Positions 16,576-25,302 of a stretch of DNA of 41,178 nucleotides are shown here, in pieces. This DNA comes from Candidatus Thermoplasmatota archaeon (GTDB lineage: Archaea > Thermoplasmatota > Thermoplasmata > RBG-16-68-12 > JAGMCJ01). Numbering within the stretch: the stretch's first letter is position 1; each line of letters starts with the position of its first letter. Made by a program: the position numbers and the translations under genes. The stretch lies in contig JAJISE010000015.1 of NCBI GenBank assembly GCA_022848865.1, positions 1-41,178 on the forward strand, given 5' to 3'. The notes below the pieces were generated by a model. It searched no databases, had not been told where the DNA came from, and saw only the letters and a list, made by a program, of their open reading frames with translations.

Positions 16576-17675
16576 AAGTCCACGTCCAGATCCAGGAGCT
16601 GCTTGACGAACGGGCCGAAGACCAGGTCCTTTATCGTGATCATCCGCTTGATGCTGTACAGCCGGATCAGGGGCATGTCCGCGATCATCTCGTTCTCCTT
16701 CAGGTATCGGATCAGGGCGGAGTTCTCGACCTTGAAGTCCTCGTATGTCTTGTAGATCGAGAGAGTGAAGTTCTCGAACCTCTTGGCGGCCAGGAACATC
16801 ACGGAGTCGGTGTCGATATAGCTCATGTCGATGGTCCCGCTGTTAAAGGGCGTCCTCGGACTGTACTTCGTGTGGCCCAGGCAGAGTATCTCGAACCCGA
16901 GCTTGTTCAGGTTCGGGATGGTGATCGTGCTGATCAGTCCCCTCTTCTCCAGCCTCCTGCGGATGTTGGATATGGTGTGCTTGGACAGGCCCGTCTTCTC
17001 GGCAATGGTCCCGTCCCTTGCATCGGGATAGCTCACGAGAGCGTAGAACACCATCTTCTCTCTCGTCTTCAGAGTGGCGGGGTCGCCCTTCACGAACTCC
17101 TCCCTGCTCTCCGCATCTTCATCGTCTATGCCGAAGTCCCTGGCCAGTAGTCTCGAGTAGTCGAAGAACCTGACTATGTCGCTCGTCTCCAGAGGGAAGA
17201 CCATCTGCGTCGGGAATGTCGCTTCCAGCAATCCGAGCTCCGCGAACAGCTGCGTCCTGATGTCGCTGATCTTCTCGATGTTCGTGTAGTTCTTGGAAAA
17301 GCTCAGCGAGAACCCATAGTTCGTCTCACCGACGGAATAGAAGAGCTCGTCATAGATCTCGATCCTCTCCCTCGCTCTCTCGACCCTGGCCTCCGCAGAG
17401 ACCGCCGGGTTGAACTCCGCATACGTCACGCCGAGCATCTCACAACCGAGGTTCTGGAGATAAGGGATCCTCTTTCTCGAGAAGTATCCCTCCTTCGCCA
17501 GCCGGTGCTTTATCGTGGTCACCGTGGAGTGCTTCATCCCGAGGATGTCGCTGAGCTCTCGGTCCTTCATGTCCGTGTAACGAACGAGGCCGTGCAGCAC
17601 CCGCTTCTCGTTATCTGAGAGATGACCTCTTCTCACGGACCGCAGAAGGGGGCGAATCGACAAAAAGGTTTTCAT
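16572..17675 (-). CDS. Transcriptional regulator with two winged-helix domains
   Basis: The 367-residue protein is a duplication. One winged helix-turn-helix near residues 19-75 (LSDNEKRVLHGLVRY..ELSDILGMKHSTVTTIKHRL) and a second near 205-262 (LKTREKMVFYALVSY..TIAEKTGLSKHTISNIRRRL) are each followed by a similar alpha/beta effector region (NLGCEMLGVTYAEF and NKLGFEILCLGHTKY). The fold resembles Lrp/MarR-type archaeal regulators, with two DNA-binding heads in one chain. It is divergently placed to the kor-hdr cluster, with 289 nt between them, making it a candidate local regulator of that cluster or of itself. The effector is unknown. Confidence 0.8.
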   Translation of the reverse strand: MKTFLSIRPLLRSVRRGHLSDNEKRVLHGLVRYTDMKDRELSDILGMKHSTVTTIKHRLAKEGYFSRKRIPYLQNLGCEMLGVTYAEFNPAVSAEARVERARERIEIYDELFYSVGETNYGFSLSFSKNYTNIEKISDIRTQLFAELGLLEATFPTQMVFPLETSDIVRFFDYSRLLARDFGIDDEDAESREEFVKGDPATLKTREKMVFYALVSYPDARDGTIAEKTGLSKHTISNIRRRLEKRGLISTITIPNLNKLGFEILCLGHTKYSPRTPFNSGTIDMSYIDTDSVMFLAAKRFENFTLSIYKTYEDFKVENSALIRYLKENEMIADMPLIRLYSIKRMITIKDLVFGPFVKQLLDLDVDF

Positions 17676-17731
17676 GGGACTTCCCGATATCCTCCATCCG
17701 AATTGCGTATTTCGTCATTTGGGAAGGTTCG

Positions 17732-17744
17732 ATAATCCGATTAT
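17732..17744. promoter_or_regulatory. Inverted repeat ATAATC-C-GATTAT, candidate operator
   Basis: A perfect 6-bp inverted repeat with a 1-nt centre lies in the divergent region between the double winged-helix regulator and the kor operon. It is 57 nt upstream of the regulator start and about 50 nt upstream of the kor TATA box. This is a natural candidate binding site for a dimeric winged-helix regulator. Confidence 0.4.
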
Positions 17745-17792
17745 TCCCATGTATCGAGGATAGAAGCGCGTCCCCGCAATCCACCAAATAAG

Positions 17793-17801
17793 GCTTATAT
17801 A
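17793..17801 (+). promoter_or_regulatory. TATA box of the kor-hdr operon
   Basis: CTTATATAT is a near-consensus archaeal TATA box in an otherwise less AT-rich stretch. It predicts a start near 17825 and a leader of about 140 nt before the TTG at 17965. Confidence 0.6.
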
Positions 17802-17824
17802 TCCCTTGAAATGTAATTCCGTCT

Positions 17825-17840
17825 GCCTCGATATTGAGGC
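17825..17840 (+). ncRNA. Leader hairpin at the predicted 5' end of the kor-hdr transcript
   Basis: GCCTC and GAGGC can pair around a GATATT loop, right at the predicted transcription start. It may protect the mRNA 5' end or act in regulation. No known riboswitch was recognised in the rest of the leader. Confidence 0.25.
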
Positions 17841-17964
17841 GAGGTCCCCCCATGGATGTCCGTTCCAAGACTCAGTTAACCTTCGGTTTTCTTGAGGGAA
17901 CAGGCAGTGGGGCATTCTGGCATTGCGCACGCAGAGGACCTTACGTTTTCGGAGGTTGTTGTCC

Positions 17965-18228
17965 TTGAAGTACTGGCGCAGACCGCTTGACAAAGACGAG
18001 ATCAAGACACCGAAGGGGCACATATACGTGATCCCGGACAGGTGCAAGGGATGTGGATTCTGCATAGAGTTCTGTCCGAAGGGCGTCCTCGAAGAGTCCA
18101 AGGAGATCAACAAGAAGGGGTATCATCTGCCCAAGATCGCGGATGGCAAGGAGGATGACTGCATGAACTGCAATTTTTGCATGCTCATCTGCCCTGAGTT
18201 CGCGATATACACGGAGGAAGGGAAATGA
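17965..18228 (+). CDS. korD: 2-oxoacid:ferredoxin oxidoreductase, delta (ferredoxin) subunit
   Basis: The 87-residue two-cluster ferredoxin has C27-x-x-C30-x-x-C33-x-x-x-C37-P and C66-x-x-C69-x-x-C72-x-x-x-C76-P, two complete [4Fe-4S] motifs. It is the electron-exit subunit of the four-subunit enzyme encoded with the next three genes. I prefer the TTG at 17965 because GGAGGT at 17951-17956 is correctly spaced from it; a TTG at 17923 would add 14 basic residues. The stop overlaps the next start (ATGA). First gene of the kor-hdr operon. Confidence 0.88.
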   Translation: MKYWRRPLDKDEIKTPKGHIYVIPDRCKGCGFCIEFCPKGVLEESKEINKKGYHLPKIADGKEDDCMNCNFCMLICPEFAIYTEEGK

Positions 18229-19361
18229 AAGCAGTGCTCACGGGAAGCCATTTCATGCTGGGCGATATCGCGTGTGCGGAAGGTGCTCTGGCGGCTGGCT
18301 GCAATTTCTTCGGAGGATATCCGATCACACCCGCGACCGAGACCGCCGAAAGGATGGCCCTGCGCCTCCCGCAAGTTGGCGGACACTACATCCAGATGGA
18401 GGACGAGATAGCAAGCCTCGCGGCTGTTCTGGGTGCCTCGTGTGCGGGTGCGAAAGCGATGACGGCGACGTCCGGTCCCGGATTCAGTCTGATGCAGGAG
18501 AACATCGGGCTCGGGATAGTGACGGAGACCCCGTGCGTGATCGTCAATGTCCAGAGGGGAGGACCATCAACGGGACTGCCCACCCTGGCGGGACAGGCCG
18601 ACATGATGCAGGCGAAGTGGGGCTCCCACGGAGACTACGAGGCGATCGCCTATGTTCCCAACTCGTGCCAGGAGATGTTCGACTTCACGATCAAGGCCTT
18701 CAACACGGCAGAGAAGTACCGCCAGCCTGTGTTCGTCATGGCGGACGAGATAATCGGCCACATGACCGAGAGGGTCGTGATCCCTGGACCGAAGAAGATA
18801 AAGCTCGTATCTCGAAAGAGGCCAAAAGGCAAGAAGAACTACCTTCCATTCAAACCGGACAAGGACCTCATCCCGCCGATGGCACTTGCGGGAGAGGGCT
18901 ATGGCATACACATCACCGGGCTCACCCACGATGCCCGCGGGTATCCCGTGATCGATGAGGAGACCCAGCACGAGATGGTCACCCGCCTGATCGAGAAGAT
19001 CAGAAGGCACGCACCCAAGATATGGGAGTTCGAGGAAGTCGAGACGGAGGATGCGGATATCGTCGTCGTTTCCTACGGTGCGGCATCCAGATCGGCTGGG
19101 AGGGCGGTCAACATCGCGAGGAAGGAAGGGATAAAGGCCGGCCTCATGCGCCTGATCACCGCCTGGCCGTTTCCCGAGAAGCGGATAAAGGAGCTTGCGG
19201 AGAGTGCGAAGGCGTTCGTGGTCCCGGAGATAAACATGGGACAAATCTCCCGAGAGGTTGAGAGGTTCGCCTCCGGAAGGGTCCTCAGCGTTACTCACGC
19301 GGGCGGAGGAATGCTATCACCGGAAGCGGTTCTACAGAAGATCAAGGAGGTGGCGAAGTGA
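18225..19361 (+). CDS. korA: 2-oxoacid:ferredoxin oxidoreductase, alpha subunit
   Basis: The 378-residue subunit has the pyrimidine-binding-type N-terminal domain (GGYPITPATETAERMA near residues 27-42 and GPGFSLMQENIGL near 85-97). The C-terminal transketolase-like domain ends VPEINMGQISREVERF. With the beta subunit it binds thiamine diphosphate and oxidatively decarboxylates a 2-oxoacid to an acyl-CoA. Sequence style and subunit order (D-A-B-C) fit 2-oxoglutarate oxidoreductase, but branched-chain or other 2-oxoacids remain possible. It overlaps korD by 4 nt and korB by 4 nt, so translation is coupled. Confidence 0.92.
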   Translation: MKAVLTGSHFMLGDIACAEGALAAGCNFFGGYPITPATETAERMALRLPQVGGHYIQMEDEIASLAAVLGASCAGAKAMTATSGPGFSLMQENIGLGIVTETPCVIVNVQRGGPSTGLPTLAGQADMMQAKWGSHGDYEAIAYVPNSCQEMFDFTIKAFNTAEKYRQPVFVMADEIIGHMTERVVIPGPKKIKLVSRKRPKGKKNYLPFKPDKDLIPPMALAGEGYGIHITGLTHDARGYPVIDEETQHEMVTRLIEKIRRHAPKIWEFEEVETEDADIVVVSYGAASRSAGRAVNIARKEGIKAGLMRLITAWPFPEKRIKELAESAKAFVVPEINMGQISREVERFASGRVLSVTHAGGGMLSPEAVLQKIKEVAK

Positions 19362-20230
19362 GTGCAAAAGGAGCAGGGAACGAGGGCAAGATCGAGACCG
19401 TTGAGGGGCACCCGCTGGATCACATCCTGAGACAGGACCGGCTCCCCCATATATGGTGTCCAGGCTGCGGGCTCGGGTCCGCGATGACCTGCTTTGCCCA
19501 GGCGATCGAGAGGGTTGACATTCCTCTCAAGAAGCAGGTGCTGTTGTCCGGAATCGGATGCACTGGAAGGATAGCGGGGTACGTCAATGTCGATTCCTAC
19601 CACACGACCCACGGGAGGGCGATACCGTTCGCAACGGGGCTCAAGATCGCCAATCCGGAGCTCTGTGTGACCGTCTTCAGCGGGGACGGCGACCTCTTCG
19701 CCATAGGCGGGAACCACTTCCTGCACGCGGCGAGGAGAAATGTCGACATCAACGTCATCTGCGTCAACAACTTCAACTACGGGATGACCGGCGGTCAGCA
19801 GGGACCGACGACGCCGGTGGAAGCGAAGACCACGACGACCCGCTACGGGAGCTTCGAGCATCCCTTCAATCTTCCATATCTGGCGGCTGCGATCGGCGCC
19901 GTCTATGTGTCCCGATGGACGACCCTGCACTGTCGTCATCTCGAGAAGTCCATGGAGAAGGCCCTCCAGAAGAAGGGCTTCACGTTCATAGAGATCGTAT
20001 CCCCGTGCCCCACCGGCTTTGGCAGGCCGAACAAGCTCGGGGAAGGACTTGAGGAGCTGAGGTACTACAGAGAGAAATCCGTGATAAAGAACGACGCCTC
20101 CTGGGATGAGATGGACCTCCACATGCGCGGGGAGGAGCCCATAGTGGTGGGCGATTTCCTGGACACGGAGAAACCGACCTACCTCGAGCTGGAGGAACAG
20201 ATGCTCAGAAAAAGGGGGTTCATGAAGTGA
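19358..20230 (+). CDS. korB: 2-oxoacid:ferredoxin oxidoreductase, beta (thiamine diphosphate) subunit
   Basis: The 290-residue subunit has WCPGCGLGSAM near residue 32 and a GIGCTGR motif, cysteine positions used for the [4Fe-4S] cluster. It carries the thiamine diphosphate/Mg motif GDGDLFAIGGNHF near 109-121, followed by NNFNYGMTGGQQGPT. The YGMTGGQ stretch is characteristic of the 2-oxoglutarate/2-oxoacid branch. It starts with GTG overlapping the korA stop (GTGA), with AAGGAGGTG 5 nt upstream. It forms the catalytic core with KorA. Confidence 0.93.
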   Translation: MSAKGAGNEGKIETVEGHPLDHILRQDRLPHIWCPGCGLGSAMTCFAQAIERVDIPLKKQVLLSGIGCTGRIAGYVNVDSYHTTHGRAIPFATGLKIANPELCVTVFSGDGDLFAIGGNHFLHAARRNVDINVICVNNFNYGMTGGQQGPTTPVEAKTTTTRYGSFEHPFNLPYLAAAIGAVYVSRWTTLHCRHLEKSMEKALQKKGFTFIEIVSPCPTGFGRPNKLGEGLEELRYYREKSVIKNDASWDEMDLHMRGEEPIVVGDFLDTEKPTYLELEEQMLRKRGFMK

Positions 20231-20775
20231 GCCGAAAGGAGGTTCGTATGGGTGGCTTCGGCGGCCAGGGAATAATCCTAGCGGGCTTCATTCTGGGGAA
20301 GGCGGTCGCGATCTATGAGAAGAAGGAGGCCGTCCAGACGCAGTCCTACGGTCCAGAGGCCCGAGGCGGGTCCTGCCTCGCGGATGTCATCATCAGCGAC
20401 GAGGACATCAACTACCCGATGGGGACGGTCCCCGACATCCTCGTCCTGATGTCACAGGAAGCTTTCAATGAGAACCATGACAAGATAGCCGACGATGCCA
20501 TCTTGATCGTGGACGAGGACCTCGTGGATGCGTCGGCGTTCAGGAAGAAGAACAAGGTCTTCAAGGCTCCCGCGACGAGGATCGCGGAAGAACTGGGGAA
20601 GAAGATCGTAGCCAACATCGTGATGCTCGGGTTCCTGGCAGCCGTGGGGGATGTGGTCAGCCACGATGCCATGAAGAAAGCCATACTCGACTCTGTCCCG
20701 AAGGGGACGGAAGACCTCAACCTCGAAGCCTTTGAGAAGGGATACGAACACGGCAAGAATTCGGTGGCGAACTAG
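20227..20775 (+). CDS. korC: 2-oxoacid:ferredoxin oxidoreductase, gamma subunit
   Basis: The 182-residue subunit has the gamma-domain signature GGFGGQGIILAGFILGKA near residues 9-26 and SYGPEARGGSCLADVIIS near 41-58. This domain binds the CoA-side of the reaction in fused pyruvate oxidoreductases. It starts with GTG overlapping the korB stop. The stop codon directly abuts the TTG start of the giant HdrA gene, so the oxidoreductase and the Hdr proteins belong to one transcription unit. This is the key context argument for their functional link. Confidence 0.92.
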   Translation: MSRKEVRMGGFGGQGIILAGFILGKAVAIYEKKEAVQTQSYGPEARGGSCLADVIISDEDINYPMGTVPDILVLMSQEAFNENHDKIADDAILIVDEDLVDASAFRKKNKVFKAPATRIAEELGKKIVANIVMLGFLAAVGDVVSHDAMKKAILDSVPKGTEDLNLEAFEKGYEHGKNSVAN

Positions 20776-23766
20776 TTGGACAAGGGCGTCCTGGTGATAG
20801 GAGGAGGAATAGCCGGCATTCAGAGCGCGCTCGACACGGCAGATGCCGGTCGCAAGGCGGTCATTCTCGAAAGCTCTCCCTTCATCGGGGGTCGCATGGC
20901 CCAGCTGGACAAGACCTTCCCGACGAACGACTGCTCCATGTGCATACTGTCTCCCAAGCTCGTTGAGGCGGGGAGGCATCCGAACATAGAGCTCGTCACG
21001 AATGCGGACCTGATCGCACTGGAGGGAGAGAAGGGCAACTTCACGGCGACTATACGCAAGAAGCCCAGATACGTGGACGAGGAGAAGTGCGTCGCCTGCG
21101 GCATCTGTGCGGAGAAGTGTCCCGTCAAGCTTCCGAGCGAGTACGACGCTTCCACTTCCGAGAGGAAGGCGATATACCGAGCGTATCCTCAGTCCGTTCC
21201 GTCCACTTACGTCATAGACAAGGACAACTGCATATACTTCAAGACCGGCAAGTGCAGGGCCTGCGAGAAGTTCTGCGAGGCCAAGGCCATCGATTTCGAT
21301 CAGAGCGAGGAGGAGGTCAGGATAGACGTCGCCTCCGTCATAATCGCATCCGGAGCGGACGTGTTCGATCCCTCCGAAATACACGAGTACGGCTACGGCG
21401 TGCTTCCGAACGTCATCACGAGCCTCGAGTTCGAGAGGCTTCTCAGCGCATCAGGGCCGACGCAGGGGAAGGTCGTGAGACCGTCCGACGGGAAGGAACC
21501 TGAGAACATCGCGTTCATACAGTGCGTCGGCTCCCGGTCCACGGTGTACGGAGGAGAGTACTGCTCCTCCGTGTGCTGCATGTATGCGCTCAAGGAAGCT
21601 ATCGTTGCGAAGGAGCACTCCGATTCCATAGACATCCAGATCTTCTCGATCGACTTCAGGGCGTTCGGGAAGCAGTTCGAGGACTACCGCATCAGGGCCG
21701 AGGAGGAGCACGGCATAAGGATCTGGAGAGGGAACAGAGTCTCTGCACTGGAACCTGCCCTTCCCGGGGACGGAGTCCTCGTCGTGTACATCGACGGCGA
21801 CGAGATCGAGCTGAAGGAGTTCGACCTTGTTGTGCTATCTGTTGGTCTGAGACCCCCAGAAGGGGCGGAAGAGCTCAGCAAGATCACCGGCGTTGAACTC
21901 AACGAGTACGGATTCTACAAGACCCCTCCGAATGAGAGCTTCCAGACGACGAGACCCGGCGTCTACGTCGTTGGGACTATCTCTGAGCCAAAGGACATTC
22001 CGGACACGGTCTGTCAATCATCTGCCGCATCATTGATCGCTCCCGTGTTCGAAGAAGTCGAAGTTGCCGATGACGAGACGGGAGAAGAGGTTCTGGCGGA
22101 AGAGGAGGAGCCCAGGACTGGCGTCTTCATCTGCCACTGCGGCATCAACATCGGCGGTGTCGTCGATGTCCCCTCCGTCGTCGAGCACGTGAGGACGCTT
22201 CCGAACGTCGCCTACGCCGAGGACAACCTGTATACCTGCTCCGTCACGACACAGGAGAAGATCAAGGAGGCCATCAAGGAGCACGACCTGAATCGAATAG
22301 TGGTCGCTTCCTGCTCGCCCCGTTCGTACGAGAAGCTCTTCCAGGAGACGATAAGGGAGGCTGGATTGAATCCATATCTCTTCGAGATGGCGAACATACG
22401 CGAACACTGTTCCTGGGTTCACTCCAAGGAGCCCGAGAGGGCTACCGAGAAGGCGAAAGGGCTCGTCGCGGCCGCAGTCGCGAAGGCGAGGCTGCTGGAA
22501 CCCCTGCACAAGGTGTCCGTTCCAGTTAACAAGACCGCCCTCGTCATCGGAGGCGGATTGAGCGGGATGACAGCCGCATTGTCATTGGCGGAGCACGGGA
22601 TAGGAGCGCACCTCGTGGAGAAGACGAAGGAGCTTGGCGGGAATCTGAGACGAGTTGCACACACGCTAGATGGCGAGGACCCGCAGGAGCTCCTCAAGGG
22701 CATGATACGGGAAGTGAGGGATAATGACAGCATTACGCTTCATATGGGAACGGAAGTTGAGTCCGTCGACGGATTCATAGGCAACTTCCACACCACGCTG
22801 GCGAACGGGGACGAGTTCGACCACGGCGTCGTGATCGTCGCCACAGGCGCTGTGGAGTACAAGCCCACGGAATATCTGTACGGGAAGAGCGATCGCGTCA
22901 TGACTCAGCTCGAGCTCGAGGAGAAGATGTCGCACAAGGACTTCAAGCCCGAGAGCATGGTCATGATACAGTGCGTCGGCTCTCGTGACTCAGAGTACCA
23001 GAACTGCAGTCGCATCTGCTGTTCCACGTCAATCAAGAACGCGTTGCGGGTGAAGGAGAAGCACCCCGACATCAACGTGTACGTCCTGTACAAAGACATA
23101 CGGACGTACGGGTTCAAGGAGAAGTACTACCGAGAGGCTTCAAGGAAGGGAGTCGTGTTCATAAGGTACGACGACGAGAACCCTCCCGAGGTCACGAAGA
23201 AGAAGGGGAAGCCACGAGTCGTCGTCAAGGATGCAACGTTGGGAGAGGACGTCTTCCTGGAGCCGGATTACCTTGTGCTCAGCGCGGGGATACGCCCGAA
23301 TCCAGACAACGAGAACCTCTCCGAGACGCTCAAGGTCCCGCTGAGCGGGGACGGGTTCTTCCTGGAAGCCCACATGAAGCTCAGACCGCTCGAGTTCTCG
23401 ACGGACGGGGTCTACCTGTGCGGGTTCGCGCACTCCGCCAAACCTTCGGAGGAGAGCATAGCCCAGAGCAGAGGCGTTGCCGCGAAGGTCCTGGGCCTGT
23501 TCTCCAAGGACAGGATAGAGGTCGAACCCCTGATCGCCTACGTGAACGAATCGCAGTGCAGATGGTGTGGCAGGTGCGCTGATGTCTGCGTCTTCGGTGC
23601 GATCGATATCGTGGAGTCCGAGGGCGTCAAGTACGCCAAGATAAACGATGTTCTCTGCAAGGGTTGCGGTGCGTGCGTCGTGGCCTGCCCGACGGGCGCG
23701 ATGGACGTGCACGGGTTCACGAGCGGGCAGCTTGACAAGATCATAGAATGTCTGGAGTGGGAATAG
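20776..23766 (+). CDS. hdrA: Tandem-fused double HdrA flavoprotein
   Basis: The 996-residue protein joins two HdrA modules. Module 1 (about 1-440) starts directly at the FAD-binding GGGIAG (9-14). It has CSMC (53-56) in the GGRMAQLDKTFPT region and an inserted ferredoxin (C105/C108/C111/C115 and C152/C160/C163/C167), and lacks the N-terminal HdrA domain. Module 2 starts with that domain (FICHCGINIGG, about 450) and has a second FAD site (GGGLSG, about 592) of the ELGGNLR type without ferredoxin insertion. It ends with two [4Fe-4S] motifs (CRWCGRCADVC, CKGCGACVVAC). HdrA is the flavin-based bifurcating subunit of Hdr complexes. The TTG start immediately follows the korC stop. Confidence 0.9.
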   Translation: MDKGVLVIGGGIAGIQSALDTADAGRKAVILESSPFIGGRMAQLDKTFPTNDCSMCILSPKLVEAGRHPNIELVTNADLIALEGEKGNFTATIRKKPRYVDEEKCVACGICAEKCPVKLPSEYDASTSERKAIYRAYPQSVPSTYVIDKDNCIYFKTGKCRACEKFCEAKAIDFDQSEEEVRIDVASVIIASGADVFDPSEIHEYGYGVLPNVITSLEFERLLSASGPTQGKVVRPSDGKEPENIAFIQCVGSRSTVYGGEYCSSVCCMYALKEAIVAKEHSDSIDIQIFSIDFRAFGKQFEDYRIRAEEEHGIRIWRGNRVSALEPALPGDGVLVVYIDGDEIELKEFDLVVLSVGLRPPEGAEELSKITGVELNEYGFYKTPPNESFQTTRPGVYVVGTISEPKDIPDTVCQSSAASLIAPVFEEVEVADDETGEEVLAEEEEPRTGVFICHCGINIGGVVDVPSVVEHVRTLPNVAYAEDNLYTCSVTTQEKIKEAIKEHDLNRIVVASCSPRSYEKLFQETIREAGLNPYLFEMANIREHCSWVHSKEPERATEKAKGLVAAAVAKARLLEPLHKVSVPVNKTALVIGGGLSGMTAALSLAEHGIGAHLVEKTKELGGNLRRVAHTLDGEDPQELLKGMIREVRDNDSITLHMGTEVESVDGFIGNFHTTLANGDEFDHGVVIVATGAVEYKPTEYLYGKSDRVMTQLELEEKMSHKDFKPESMVMIQCVGSRDSEYQNCSRICCSTSIKNALRVKEKHPDINVYVLYKDIRTYGFKEKYYREASRKGVVFIRYDDENPPEVTKKKGKPRVVVKDATLGEDVFLEPDYLVLSAGIRPNPDNENLSETLKVPLSGDGFFLEAHMKLRPLEFSTDGVYLCGFAHSAKPSEESIAQSRGVAAKVLGLFSKDRIEVEPLIAYVNESQCRWCGRCADVCVFGAIDIVESEGVKYAKINDVLCKGCGACVVACPTGAMDVHGFTSGQLDKIIECLEWE

Positions 23767-24186
23767 ATGAAGGCCCCGTTCGAACCGAAGATCCTCGCGT
23801 TCTGCTGCAACTGGTGCGCCTACTCCGGAGCCGACCTAGCGGGAACATCCAGACTGCAGTACCCGCCCAATGTCAAGATAGTGCGGGTGATGTGTTCGGG
23901 TCGCGTCGACCCCGGTCACATACTCCGGGCCTTCGAGACTGGCGTCGACGGCATCCTCGTCGCGGGCTGTCACCCGGGCGACTGCCACTACATATCGGGG
24001 AACGAGAGGGCGGAGGAAAGAATCGAGACCGCCAAGGCGGTGGCGGAGATCATCGGCATCGGCGAGGACCGCATACGACTGGAGTGGATATCAGCGTCGG
24101 AGGGCTTGAGATTCGCCGAGGTCATCGAGGACTTCATCAAGGAGATCAGAGTCAAAGGGCCCAGCCCGGCGGGAGGCGACGCGTGA
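23767..24186 (+). CDS. mvhD: MvhD-like [2Fe-2S] electron-transfer subunit
   Basis: The 139-residue protein has the MvhD signature CCNWCAYSGADLAG (C13/C14/C17), RVMCSGRVD near residue 44 and GCHPGDCHY near 67-75. MvhD/FlpD carries a [2Fe-2S] cluster and links HdrA to a hydrogenase or formate dehydrogenase in methanogens. Here neither partner enzyme is encoded nearby, so the electron source must be another protein, plausibly ferredoxin or the Kor enzyme (inference). The ATG abuts the upstream stop, and the stop overlaps the next start (TGATG). Confidence 0.9.
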   Translation: MKAPFEPKILAFCCNWCAYSGADLAGTSRLQYPPNVKIVRVMCSGRVDPGHILRAFETGVDGILVAGCHPGDCHYISGNERAEERIETAKAVAEIIGIGEDRIRLEWISASEGLRFAEVIEDFIKEIRVKGPSPAGGDA

Positions 24187-25298
24187 TGGAACTCGATGAG
24201 GCGGTGAGGGACACGAACGTCCAGATGTGCTATTCCTGCGGGAAGTGCACTCTCGCCTGTCCCCTTACTCACGACGATCACATCTACTCCCCGCGAAGGA
24301 TTGTGGAGACGATTCTCGCGCACGGAGAGGAAGGAATCAGTCCCGCCGAGATGTGGGAATGCCTCACGTGCAACGCCTGCTCCACGTACTGTCCGTCCGA
24401 TGTGAAATTTCCCGCCTTCGTGAGGGAGATCAGAGGCGAACTCGTGAAGGACGGTTCGTACGGTGAGTGCTCCCATGCGGGGATCCTTCATTCGTTGATG
24501 AGACTGATGGCAGGAGGCCAGGTGAAGCAGAAGAGGCTGGAATGGCTGGATGACTCGCTGGAGACGAGTCCGAGGAGCAATGTCCTCCTGTTCGTCGGCT
24601 GTGCGCCGTACTACGATGCCGTTCTTAGTGAGCACGGGAGCCATACTGAGACCACGAAGAGCGCCGTCAAGCTTCTCAACAGCATTGGCATCAAGCCGCG
24701 TCTCCTCAAGGACGAGGTGTGCTGCGGGCACGACATGCTCTGGACAGGGGAGACGGAGACGTTCGAGGACCTGGAAAGAATCAACACCGAGAGGATCAAC
24801 AAGTCGAAGGTGAAGAAGATCATCTTCACGTGCCCGGAGTGCTATGACACCTTCAAGGAGAACTACAAGGACCTGAGAGAGGACATCGAGCTGCACCACC
24901 TTGCTCAGTTCCTGGGCGATAGGATCGATGACCTCGAATTCAAGGAGAACGGCAAGAAGGTGACGTTCCAGGACTCGTGCAGACTGGGAAGGTTCCAGGG
25001 CATCTACGAGCCGCCGAGAGACCTCCTGCTCGCCGTTCCCGGCCTGGAACTCGTCGAGATGGAGGACAACAGGAAGAAATCGGTGTGCTGCGGGACCTCC
25101 TGCTGGATGAACTGCGACCAGGAATCCAAGAGAATACAGGTGGAGCGCCTGGAGGAGGCCTCGACGATCGCCGACATGATGATCACCGCTTGCCCCAAGT
25201 GCCTCATCCATTACAGATGCGCGATGGATGGGCAGAGCAAGCTCGACACAGACGTGAAGGACCTATTCGTGATGTTAGCTGAATCACTGGAGCCGTGA
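24186..25298 (+). CDS. HdrC-HdrB fusion (HdrD-like heterodisulfide reductase subunit)
   Basis: The 370-residue fusion has an N-terminal HdrC-like domain with two [4Fe-4S] motifs (C15/C18/C21/C25 and C59/C62/C65/C69). An HdrB-like part with two complete CCG domains follows: a single Cys near 139, CCG near 179 and CPEC near 215, then DSC near 264, CCGTSC near 300 and CPKC near 336. CCG cysteines bind the noncubane clusters that cleave the heterodisulfide. The order HdrC then HdrB is that of HdrD. The disulfide substrate in this organism is unknown. The ATG at 24186 overlaps the mvhD stop; a GTG at 24183 is an alternative. Confidence 0.9.
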   Translation: MELDEAVRDTNVQMCYSCGKCTLACPLTHDDHIYSPRRIVETILAHGEEGISPAEMWECLTCNACSTYCPSDVKFPAFVREIRGELVKDGSYGECSHAGILHSLMRLMAGGQVKQKRLEWLDDSLETSPRSNVLLFVGCAPYYDAVLSEHGSHTETTKSAVKLLNSIGIKPRLLKDEVCCGHDMLWTGETETFEDLERINTERINKSKVKKIIFTCPECYDTFKENYKDLREDIELHHLAQFLGDRIDDLEFKENGKKVTFQDSCRLGRFQGIYEPPRDLLLAVPGLELVEMEDNRKKSVCCGTSCWMNCDQESKRIQVERLEEASTIADMMITACPKCLIHYRCAMDGQSKLDTDVKDLFVMLAESLEP

Positions 25299-25302
25299 CG
25301 GG

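Noticed and set aside
23988-25211. Minus-strand open frame of about 407 codons
   Set aside because: Antisense to the HdrC-HdrB fusion with its full cysteine pattern; no domain features of its own.
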